Positions 1 through 4,983 of a stretch of 7,127 nucleotides of DNA are shown piece by piece. The position numbers and the translations under genes were made by a program. Origin of the DNA: Rhodospirillales bacterium (GTDB taxonomy: Bacteria; Pseudomonadota; Alphaproteobacteria; Rhodospirillales; Magnetospirillaceae); the NCBI GenBank assembly GCA_030040955.1, contig JASHSH010000412.1, positions 1 through 7,127 of the forward strand, in the 5' to 3' direction. The notes under the pieces are model-generated. The model searched no databases. It was not told where the DNA came from and saw only the letters and a list, made by a program, of their open reading frames with translations. The stretch's first letter is position 1. Each line of letters begins with the position of its first letter.

Positions 1-258
1 TTCGCGGCGCGCGGCGTGCAGGCGGAATGCATCAAGCTCAACGGCGCGATGGAGCTCGCCCCCAGCCTCGGCCTGAGCCGGCTGATCGTCGATCTCGTCT
101 CCACGGGCGGCACGCTGCGCGCCAACGGCCTCGTCGAGGTCGAGCATGTCGCCGACGTGACCGCGCGCCTGATCGTCAACCGCGCCGCGTTGAAGACCCG
201 GCCCGAAGAGCTGGGCGGATGGATCGAGAAGTTCCGCGAGGCCGCGAATGGCGCGTGA
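1..258 (+). CDS. hisG: ATP phosphoribosyltransferase, short form, C-terminal part (5' end outside window)
   Basis: HisG catalyses the first step of histidine synthesis, joining ATP and PRPP to give phosphoribosyl-ATP in the cytoplasm. The frame is open from base 1 and gives 85 residues. The visible part carries the full HisG signature E-x5-G-x-S-x2-I-x-D-L-x2-T-G-x-T-L (visible residues 18-39), whose D-L-V-S-T-G-G-T-L segment is the PRPP-binding loop. The conserved R-L-I-V-N-R-A-A-L-K-T-R stretch follows. The protein stops about 20 residues after that stretch, so it lacks the C-terminal allosteric domain of about 80 residues found in long HisG. It is therefore a short-form enzyme, which by family knowledge works with the regulatory subunit HisZ (not in view). 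The stop codon overlaps hisD by 11 bp. Confidence 0.95.
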   Translation, partial: FAARGVQAECIKLNGAMELAPSLGLSRLIVDLVSTGGTLRANGLVEVEHVADVTARLIVNRAALKTRPEELGGWIEKFREAANGA

Positions 259-1540
259 GCTGGACGCAACCGCTCCCGGCTTCGAGGCGGAATTCCGCCG
301 CCTGCTGGGCGAAAAACGCGAGGTCGCCGAGGAGGTGGACGCAGCCGCCGCGGCCATCCTCGCCGGGGTGCGCGGCGGCGGCGATGCCGCGCTCGCCGCC
401 TATACGCGCGAGTTCGACGGGCACGACCGACTGGCGGTGGACGAGGACGAGATCGAGCGCGCGATCGGCGGCTGCGCGCCCGAGGCGATCGCCGCGTTGC
501 GCCTCGCCGCCGCCCGCATCGGCGGCTTCCACCGCCGCCAGAAGCCCTCCGATCTCGACACGGTCGACGCCCAGGGCGTGCGGCTGGGCTGGCGCTGGAC
601 CCCGATCGCCGCGGTCGGACTCTATGTGCCCGGCGGCACGGCGGCCTATCCGTCCTCCGTGCTGATGAACGCGATTCCCGCGCGGGTGGCGGGCGTGGAA
701 CGCGTGGCGATGGCGGTGCCGGCGCCCGAGGGCGCGCTCAATCCGCTGGTGCTGGCGGCCGCCCGCCTCGCCGGGGTCGAGGAGATCTGGCGCGTCGGGG
801 GCGCGCAGGCGATCGCAGCGCTCGCCTACGGCACCGAATCGATCCGCGCGGTGGACAAGATCGTCGGTCCGGGCAACGCCTATGTCGCCGCCGCCAAGCG
901 GCGCGTGTTCGGACAGGTCGGCATCGACATGATCGCCGGTCCGTCCGAAATCCTGGTGCTGGCGGATGCCGACAACGATCCCGACTGGATCGCCGCTGAC
1001 CTGCTGTCGCAGGCCGAGCACGATGCCTCCGCCCAGCCGATCCTGATCACCGACGATGCCGAATTCGCGCGCCGCGTGATCGAGGCGGTCGAGCGCCAGC
1101 TTACGACGCTCCCGCGCGCCGCGATCGCAGGCGAAAGCTGGCGGCGGTTCGGGGCGGTGATCCGCGTGCCCTCGCTCGCCGATGCCATCCCGCTGATCGA
1201 CCGCATCGCGCCCGAGCATCTGGAGATCGCCACCGCCGATCCCGACGCCCTGGCGCGCGAGGTGCGCAACGCCGGGGCCATCTTCCTCGGCCGCTTCACG
1301 CCCGAGGTGGTGGGCGACTATCTCGGCGGCCCGAACCACGTGCTGCCGACCGCGCGCAGCGCCCGCTTCTCCTCGGGCCTCGGCGTGCTCGATTTCATGA
1401 AGCGCACGACCCTGCTCGGCTGCACCTCCGATTCGTTGCGCGAGCTGGGGCCGGCGGCCGTCACGCTCGCCCGCGCCGAGGGGCTCGAGGCGCATGCCCG
1501 CTCGGTGGCGCTCCGCCTCAACCTGCCGCGCGCGCCGTGA
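248..1540 (+). CDS. hisD: Histidinol dehydrogenase
   Basis: HisD carries out the last two steps of histidine synthesis, the NAD-dependent oxidation of L-histidinol through the aldehyde to L-histidine. It is a zinc-dependent cytoplasmic dimer. The 430-residue product has the usual family length. Residues equivalent to the E. coli zinc ligands are Q255 and H258 (in S-Q-A-E-H-D), D357 (G-D-Y-L-G-G-P-N-H) and H416 (L-E-A-H-A-R-S). The catalytic pair is E323-H324 (A-P-E-H-L-E). Further family landmarks are Y-V-P-G-G (126-130), G-P-G-N-A-Y (207-212) and A-G-P-S-E (230-234). All key residues are present, so the enzyme should be active. The start is ATG 248, preceded by GAGG at 238-241 inside the end of hisG; the 11-bp overlap suggests coupled translation. 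Its last codons overlap the next gene in a GTGA junction. Confidence 0.98.
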   Translation: MARELDATAPGFEAEFRRLLGEKREVAEEVDAAAAAILAGVRGGGDAALAAYTREFDGHDRLAVDEDEIERAIGGCAPEAIAALRLAAARIGGFHRRQKPSDLDTVDAQGVRLGWRWTPIAAVGLYVPGGTAAYPSSVLMNAIPARVAGVERVAMAVPAPEGALNPLVLAAARLAGVEEIWRVGGAQAIAALAYGTESIRAVDKIVGPGNAYVAAAKRRVFGQVGIDMIAGPSEILVLADADNDPDWIAADLLSQAEHDASAQPILITDDAEFARRVIEAVERQLTTLPRAAIAGESWRRFGAVIRVPSLADAIPLIDRIAPEHLEIATADPDALAREVRNAGAIFLGRFTPEVVGDYLGGPNHVLPTARSARFSSGLGVLDFMKRTTLLGCTSDSLRELGPAAVTLARAEGLEAHARSVALRLNLPRAP

Positions 1541-2025
1541 CCGACGAGGAGCCCGACCGCGCCCAGCGGTTGGTCAATATCGTCCTCGACGAACGAACTT
1601 TGGTGCGCCGCCGCCCCGAGGTCGAACACGAGCGCGCGGTCGCCATCTTCGATCTCATCGAGGACAATCGCTTCGTGCCGGTGGGCGACTATACCGGCCC
1701 TTACATCCTGCATGTCGGGCTGGACGGGCCGCGGCTCGTGTTCGGCATCCACACCGAAGAGGATCGGCCGTTGGGGCGCATCGTGCTGCCGCTGGCGCCG
1801 TTCCGCGCCATCATCCGCGACTATTTCACGGTCTGCGAGACCTATTACGAGGCGATCCGCCAGGCCAGCCCGCAGCGCATCGAGGCAATCGATATGGGCC
1901 GTCGCTCGCTGCACGACGACGGCTCGCGCCTCCTGGTCGAACGCCTCGCCGGCCAGGTCGAGATCGACTTCCCCACCGCCCGGCGGCTGTTCACGCTGCT
2001 TTGCGTCCTGCACATGCGCGGCTGA
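1537..2025 (+). CDS. UPF0262 family protein, function unknown
   Basis: The 162-residue soluble protein has no signal peptide or membrane segment. Its composition, its length and its position directly after hisD match the alphaproteobacterial UPF0262 family, which has no established function. Recognisable parts are an N-terminal segment rich in D/E and R ending in V-E-H-E-R-A-V-A-I-F-D-L (about 29-40), a central segment with the motifs F-V-P-V-G-D-Y-T-G-P-Y (46-56) and R-I-V-L-P-L-A-P-F-R (81-90), and a C-terminal tract ending in L-L-C-V-L-H-M-R-G. The start is GTG 1537, whose last two bases form part of the hisD TGA (GTGA). No Shine-Dalgarno is evident, so translation probably depends on ribosomes finishing hisD. 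The phosphatase gene follows after 9 bp. Family assignment is from memory of the family, not a search. Confidence 0.88.
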   Translation: MTDEEPDRAQRLVNIVLDERTLVRRRPEVEHERAVAIFDLIEDNRFVPVGDYTGPYILHVGLDGPRLVFGIHTEEDRPLGRIVLPLAPFRAIIRDYFTVCETYYEAIRQASPQRIEAIDMGRRSLHDDGSRLLVERLAGQVEIDFPTARRLFTLLCVLHMRG

Positions 2026-2034
2026 GGGTCTGCC

Positions 2035-2475
2035 TTGGGCGAGGCCGCGTCGGCGATCCTGTTCGCCTGCAGCTACAACTCCGTGCGCTCGCCGATGGCC
2101 GAGGCGCTGCTGAAGCATTTCCATGGCCGCCGCCTGTGGGTGCAGTCGGTCGGCGTGCACAAGGGCGAGCCCGATCCGTTCGCGGCCGCCGCGATGGACG
2201 AGATCGGCATCGATATCAGCCGGCACCGGCCGAAGAGCTTCGCCGAGCTCGACGATTCGAGCTACGATCTGGTGATCCCGCTTTCGCCCGAAGCGCAGCA
2301 CCACGCGGTCGAGATGACTCGAACGATGGCCTGCGCGGTCGAGTTCTGGAACATCTTCGACCCTAGTCTGGTCGAGGGCAGCCGGGACCGCCGGCTCGAC
2401 GCCTATCGCCAGGTGCGCGATGAACTGGAACGCCGCATCCTGGCCCGCTTCCCGCTGGCTTCGCATACCGACTGA
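2035..2475 (+). CDS. Low-molecular-weight protein-tyrosine-phosphatase-like protein (ArsC/LMW-PTP fold)
   Basis: This 146-residue protein has the low-molecular-weight phosphatase layout. The P-loop C-x5-R-S sits near the N terminus (C12-S-Y-N-S-V-R18-S19), with C12 the expected nucleophile. A general-acid D-P pair lies near the C terminus (D109-P110), followed by a helix with L-D-A-Y-R-Q-V-R-D-E-L. Residues 38-45 (S-V-G-V-H-K-G-E) and 58-65 (G-I-D-I-S-R-H-R) match the family's S-A-G-...-G-x-D and G-I-D-x-S-x-H-x blocks. It could dephosphorylate phosphotyrosine or an aryl/arsenate-like substrate; the sequence alone does not decide. The start is TTG 2035, supported by GAGGG at 2024-2028 six bases upstream and by the P-loop position; no ATG or GTG lies upstream of the P-loop in frame. 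It is often annotated as an 'arsC family' gene, but no arsenic gene is nearby, and its context is housekeeping. Confidence 0.9.
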   Translation: MGEAASAILFACSYNSVRSPMAEALLKHFHGRRLWVQSVGVHKGEPDPFAAAAMDEIGIDISRHRPKSFAELDDSSYDLVIPLSPEAQHHAVEMTRTMACAVEFWNIFDPSLVEGSRDRRLDAYRQVRDELERRILARFPLASHTD

Positions 2476-2499
2476 GCCGGTCACACGGGCTTGACCGGC
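2476..2499. other. Perfect 8-bp inverted repeat between phosphatase and maf genes
   Basis: GCCGGTCA (2476-2483) and TGACCGGC (2492-2499) form an 8-bp stem with an 8-nt loop, beginning at the base after the phosphatase stop codon. No T-run follows, so it is not a standard intrinsic terminator. It sits in the longest gap (52 bp) of the operon and could be a weak attenuator, an RNA processing or stabilising hairpin, or a protein site. Confidence 0.5.
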
Positions 2500-2527
2500 G
2501 CCCGATGGGGCGGCGAGATGGCTGCGC

Positions 2528-3103
2528 ATGACCGCGCCGCTGATCCTCGCCTCGGCCTCGCCGCGCCGCCTCGACCTGCTCGCCCAGATCGGGATCGCGC
2601 CGGCGCGCGTCGTGGCCCCCCGGATCGACGAAGCGCCGCTCCCCGGCGAACTTCCGGCACACTGCGCCGGACGGCTGGCGGAGGCCAAGGCGCGCGCGGT
2701 CGCCGAGACCAATCCCGGCGCCATCGTGCTCGGCGCCGATACGGTGGTCGCCTGCGGCCGGCGCATCCTGCCCAAGGCCGAGACCGAGGCGCAGGCGCGG
2801 GCCTGCCTTACGCTTCTGTCTGGCCGCCGGCACCGCGTGCATGGCGGAGTCTGCGCGATCGCGCCGGGAGGCCGCGCGATGCGCCGCGCCGCCATCAGCA
2901 TCGTCGCGTTCAAGCGCCTGACCTCGGACGAGATCGCGGCCTATCTCGCCTCCGACGAGTGGCGCGGCAAGGCGGGCGGCTACGCCATCCAGGGCCGCGC
3001 CGCCGCCTTCGTGCGCTTCCTGTCCGGCTCCTACTCGAACGTCGTCGGATTGCCGCTGTTCGAGACTGCGGCGTTGCTGCGCGGGCTTGGCCATGGCGAT
3101 TGA
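2528..3103 (+). CDS. maf: Maf-family nucleoside triphosphate pyrophosphatase (dTTP/UTP type)
   Basis: Maf proteins hydrolyse non-canonical or excess nucleoside triphosphates to the monophosphate and pyrophosphate, cleaning the nucleotide pool. The 191-residue product has the family length. Motifs in order are S-A-S-P-R-R at 9-14, the phosphate/metal-binding start; E-A-K-A-R-A at 52-57; G-A-D-T-V-V with the catalytic D71 at 69-74; L-S-G-R-R-H-R-V-H-G-G around 97-107; G-Y-A-I-Q-G at 151-156; and G-S-Y-S-N-V-V-G-L-P-L at 167-177. The last two are typical of the YhdE-like dTTP/UTP subgroup rather than the YceF-like m7GTP subgroup, so the specificity call is an inference from motifs. The start is ATG 2528, directly ahead of the S-A-S-P-R-R motif; a weak G-rich ribosome site lies around 2507-2517. 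The last 11 bp overlap the next gene. Confidence 0.95.
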   Translation: MTAPLILASASPRRLDLLAQIGIAPARVVAPRIDEAPLPGELPAHCAGRLAEAKARAVAETNPGAIVLGADTVVACGRRILPKAETEAQARACLTLLSGRRHRVHGGVCAIAPGGRAMRRAAISIVAFKRLTSDEIAAYLASDEWRGKAGGYAIQGRAAAFVRFLSGSYSNVVGLPLFETAALLRGLGHGD

Positions 3104-4151
3104 CGAGGCGGCGGTATCCGCGGGGCCGGGCGAGACGCGGATCGCGTTGCTCGAAGCGGGGCGGGTGGTCGAGTTCGCCATCGACCGGGGCGGCGCGGGC
3201 CTCGGCGACGTGATCGAGGGCAGGGTGGTCGGGCGAGCGGGCGGCGCGGCCTTCGTCGCAATCGGAGAAGGGACTCCCGGATATCTGGCCCGGCCCGGCG
3301 GGGCGGCCGAAGGAGACTCGCTTCTGGTCGAGGTGACTTGCGCCGCGCGCCCCGGCAAGGGCGCCGTGCTCAAACGCGCCGCGGCGGGGACGGTGCCCGT
3401 GCGCCGTTCCGCGCTCGCCCGCGCGTTGGCGGCCAATTCCGGCATCCGCCGCGTCGCCATCGACGATGCGGCGGCGCTGGCGGAGGCGCGCTCCTTGTTC
3501 GCCACGGCCGAGCTGCGCCCCGACGCGTTCGAGGAATCGGGAGCGGCGGACGCGTTGGAGGAGGCGCTCGCCCCGAGCGCCGCGCTGCCCGGCGGGGCGA
3601 GCCTGCATTTCGCGGAGACGCCGGCCGCGACGCTGATCGATGTGGACGCGGGCGGGTCGTCGCCCGCCGAGGCCAATGCCCGAGCGATCGGCGAGGCCGC
3701 GCGGCAGCTGCGTTTGCGCGGAATCGGCGGCCATGTGCTGATCGATGCAATCCCCGGACGTGACCGCCGCGCCCTGCCGCGCCTGATCGCGGATCTGCGC
3801 GCCGCCGCCGCCGAGGATCCGATGGATGTGCAGGTGGCGGGCGCCACGCCGCTCGGCATGATCGAGCTGACCCGCCGACGGACCGGGCCTTCGCTCGCCG
3901 AGATGCTACTCACGCCCGAGTCGTCCGCGCGCAGCCCGCTCACGCTGGCGCTCGAGGGCCTGCGCGCGCTGCTGCGCGAGGCGCGGATGCGTCCGCGTGC
4001 CCCGCAGACACTGGCGCTGTCTCCTCCGGCGGCGGCGGCGCTGCGCGCGCATGCGGGCGCGCTGGCCGAGGCTGGACGGCGACTGGGCCGGCGAGTCGAG
4101 TTAGTCGAGCGGCCGGGTGTCGCGGGATACGAGTTGGCGGAGCAGCGATGA
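3093..4151 (+). CDS. RNase E/G family protein, compact form
   Basis: RNase E/G enzymes cleave single-stranded RNA in rRNA maturation and mRNA decay. This 352-residue protein keeps an S1-like RNA-binding part (about 36-95, with A-A-F-V-A-I-G and P-G-K-G-A-V-L) and the DNase-I-like catalytic part. The T-L-I-D-V-D segment (D183, D185) corresponds to E. coli D303/N305. A-R-Q-L-R-L-R-G-I-G-G-H (203-214) is very close to the RNase E helix there. V-L-I-D-A-I with D218 corresponds to D346, and L-G-M-I-E-L-T-R-R-R-T (254-264) follows. It lacks the zinc-link CPxC motif (the only cysteine is C83), the 5'-sensor R-T-A-G-V motif and any C-terminal scaffold. The residue equivalent to N305 is aspartate. Start ATG 3093 overlaps maf by 11 bp; TTG 3087 in frame is an alternative. 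The maf-RNase-yacG order fits this sphingomonad-type short protein. Whether it still cleaves RNA is open. Confidence 0.87.
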   Translation: MAIDEAAVSAGPGETRIALLEAGRVVEFAIDRGGAGLGDVIEGRVVGRAGGAAFVAIGEGTPGYLARPGGAAEGDSLLVEVTCAARPGKGAVLKRAAAGTVPVRRSALARALAANSGIRRVAIDDAAALAEARSLFATAELRPDAFEESGAADALEEALAPSAALPGGASLHFAETPAATLIDVDAGGSSPAEANARAIGEAARQLRLRGIGGHVLIDAIPGRDRRALPRLIADLRAAAAEDPMDVQVAGATPLGMIELTRRRTGPSLAEMLLTPESSARSPLTLALEGLRALLREARMRPRAPQTLALSPPAAAALRAHAGALAEAGRRLGRRVELVERPGVAGYELAEQR

Positions 4152-4387
4152 GCGGCGGCCAGGAGAGTGGCCTGCGGTCGGCCAACGGCGGGCCCAAATG
4201 TCCGATCTGCGGCAAGCCGCAGGTGGCGCGATTTCGGCCCTTCTGCTCGGCGCGCTGCGCCGATATCGACCTGCACCGCTGGATGGGCGAGGTCTATCGC
4301 GTGCCCACCACGGAGGCGCCCGACGAGAAGGACGCGGAAGCCACGGATACCGGCGGGGAGCGCGACGAAAATGCCGGGAATTCCTGA
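4148..4387 (+). CDS. yacG: DNA gyrase inhibitor YacG, zinc protein
   Basis: YacG is a small zinc protein that binds GyrB and restrains gyrase activity. The 79-residue product has the diagnostic layout C-P-I-C (C18, C21) then F-C-S-A-R-C (C33, C37). The conserved tract A-D-I-D-L-H-R-W-M-G-E-x-Y-R-V-P follows (38-53). The four cysteines are the expected zinc ligands. The tail after residue 54 is acidic and low in complexity, as is usual for the family. The start is ATG 4148, with GGAG at 4139-4142 five bases upstream; it overlaps the previous stop as ATGA. It is the last gene of the operon and ends 69 bp before tRNA-Phe, a neighbourhood known from many alphaproteobacteria. Confidence 0.97.
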   Translation: MSGGQESGLRSANGGPKCPICGKPQVARFRPFCSARCADIDLHRWMGEVYRVPTTEAPDEKDAEATDTGGERDENAGNS

Positions 4388-4415
4388 CCCGCCCGCTATG
4401 GACAGGATGGGCGGG
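4388..4415 (+). terminator. Possible operon-end hairpin after yacG
   Basis: CCCGCCC (4388-4394) and GGGCGGG (4409-4415) form a perfect 7-bp GC stem with a 14-nt loop starting right after the yacG stop codon. The following bases ATTCTCT are only modestly T-rich, so it is a weak intrinsic terminator candidate. It encloses the -35 box of the tRNA promoter. Confidence 0.4.
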
Positions 4416-4427
4416 ATTCTCTATAAG
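4399..4427 (+). promoter_or_regulatory. Sigma70-type promoter for tRNA-Phe
   Basis: A -35 box TGGACA (4399-4404, 5 of 6 to TTGACA) and a -10 box TATAAG (4422-4427, 5 of 6 to TATAAT) are separated by exactly 17 bp. A GC-rich discriminator follows, as is usual for stable-RNA promoters. The predicted start near 4434 gives a leader of about 23 nt before the tRNA. This lets the tRNA be made independently of the upstream operon. Confidence 0.7.
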
Positions 4428-4456
4428 CGGCGTCCTCGACCGCTACGGCGAGCCAA

Positions 4457-4532
4457 GCCCAGGTAGCTCAGTTGGTAGAGCACATGACTGAAAATCATGG
4501 TGTCGGTGGTTCGATTCCGCCCCTGGGCACCA
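4457..4532 (+). tRNA. tRNA-Phe (GAA anticodon)
   Basis: A complete 76-nt cloverleaf can be drawn. The acceptor stem is GCCCAGG (4457-4463) with CCTGGGC (4522-4528). The D stem is GCTC/GAGC around a loop with TTGGTA. The anticodon stem is CATGA/TCATG with loop CTGAAAA, giving anticodon GAA at 4490-4492. The variable loop is GTGTC, and the T stem GGTGG/CCGCC has loop TTCGATT. A discriminator A (4529) and an encoded CCA (4530-4532) complete it. All stems pair (one G-T in the T stem). It has its own promoter upstream and no clear T-run terminator downstream. Confidence 0.99.
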
Positions 4533-4563
4533 AAATTCTCACAGGCCGTTGAACTGTATGAAG

Positions 4564-4596
4564 GGTGGTGTCCCACCACCGATAACGTGGGACACT
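4564..4596. repeat. Two overlapping, mutually exclusive hairpins behind tRNA-Phe
   Basis: GGTGGTG (4564-4570) can pair with CACCACC (4574-4580) around a 3-nt loop. Alternatively GTGTCCCAC (4568-4576) can pair with GTGGGACAC (4587-4595) around a 10-nt loop, extended by a G-T pair. The two structures share bases, so only one can form at a time. They begin 32 bp after the tRNA and could help end or trim the tRNA transcript, but no T-run follows. Confidence 0.5.
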
Positions 4597-4617
4597 AAGT
4601 CCGAAAAATCCTCCTGA

Positions 4618-4688
4618 GTCCGTTGTTGGGTGCGATTCTGGACGTGAGCAGCGATGGTTGCTGCGTCTGAGAATGACCCGGAGCAGAC
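4618..4688. repeat. Imperfect palindrome of about 71 nt, small element candidate
   Basis: The left arm (about 4618-4644) and right arm (about 4663-4688) are imperfect inverted copies. Paired blocks are GTC with GAC at the ends, GGGT with ACCC, ATTCT with AGAAT, and GAC with GTC. The centre AGCAGC-GATG-GTTGCT closes as a 6-bp stem with one G-T pair. The whole could fold as one long hairpin with small bulges. This layout suits a small palindromic intergenic element; no second copy is seen in the window. Confidence 0.45.
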
Positions 4689-4946
4689 ACATGGATGCTT
4701 GTTGCGGATTGGAACCGATCTGCGCCGAGATCGAGAACTGAGCTGCTTTGAGCACGGCCCGTAACGCCTCCAGGGGCGCTCATCCTACCATCGGTATCGT
4801 TGCTTCCAGGGTCGAGAACAGCGGATCAGCCCGGCCTCCCCGTCGGCATAACCGCGAACTGCTTCATGCGCCTCTCGGGCATGCGACGAGAACATCGTCC
4901 CAACCGAGGCGATTTGTGCGCGGCAACCGGACGTCCGGGGGCGGGA

Positions 4947-4973
4947 GATCCGGCGGCTCGTGGCCGCCGGATC
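4947..4973 (-). terminator. Strong hairpin, probable terminator of the lipoprotein gene
   Basis: GATCCGGCGGC (4947-4957) and GCCGCCGGATC (4963-4973) form a perfect 11-bp stem with a 5-nt loop. It lies 10 bp beyond the stop codon of the minus-strand lipoprotein gene. No T-run follows on the minus strand (TCCCGCC), so termination may be imperfect or Rho-assisted; it could also protect the mRNA 3' end. Confidence 0.6.
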
Positions 4974-4983
4974 GTCGCTTCGA

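Larger units (their letters stand above)
4533..4983. other. Gene-free stretch downstream of tRNA-Phe
   Basis: About 450 bp with no coding region I can support on either strand. Its first 220 bp look less GC-rich than the flanking genes. Apparent open frames here have no recognisable motifs or convincing ribosome sites, and one minus-strand frame simply runs antisense through the tRNA. The stretch holds a cluster of hairpins (4564-4595), a long imperfect palindrome (4618-4688), a CCGGACGTCCGG palindrome (4927-4938) and a probable terminator (4947-4973). The rest (4690-4925) shows nothing I can name and may be decayed sequence. Confidence 0.6.

Noticed and set aside
2035..2475. Arsenate reductase (arsC) as the specific function of the phosphatase
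   Set aside because: The fold is shared, but there are no ars genes nearby and the P-loop and D-P acid fit a general low-molecular-weight phosphatase, so only the broader family is called.
176..2913. Long minus-strand open frames opposite hisD, UPF0262, the phosphatase and maf
   Set aside because: They mirror real plus-strand genes, have no recognisable domains and show skewed R/G/A/D composition.
2363..4276. Very long open frame on the minus strand opposite maf, the RNase-like gene and yacG
   Set aside because: Low-complexity R/A/P/S-rich translation typical of high-GC antisense shadows. The plus strand carries well-recognised genes with motifs throughout.
4510..4532. Possible att repeat of the tRNA-Phe 3' end
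   Set aside because: No second copy of the tRNA 3' segment was found by eye elsewhere in the window, and no integrase is present, so an att site cannot be called.
4495..4755. Minus-strand open frame of 86 codons starting behind tRNA-Phe and ending in R-G-G-I-E-P-P-T-P
   Set aside because: Its end is the antisense translation of the tRNA T-arm and acceptor, a common annotation artefact; there is no ribosome site or family match.
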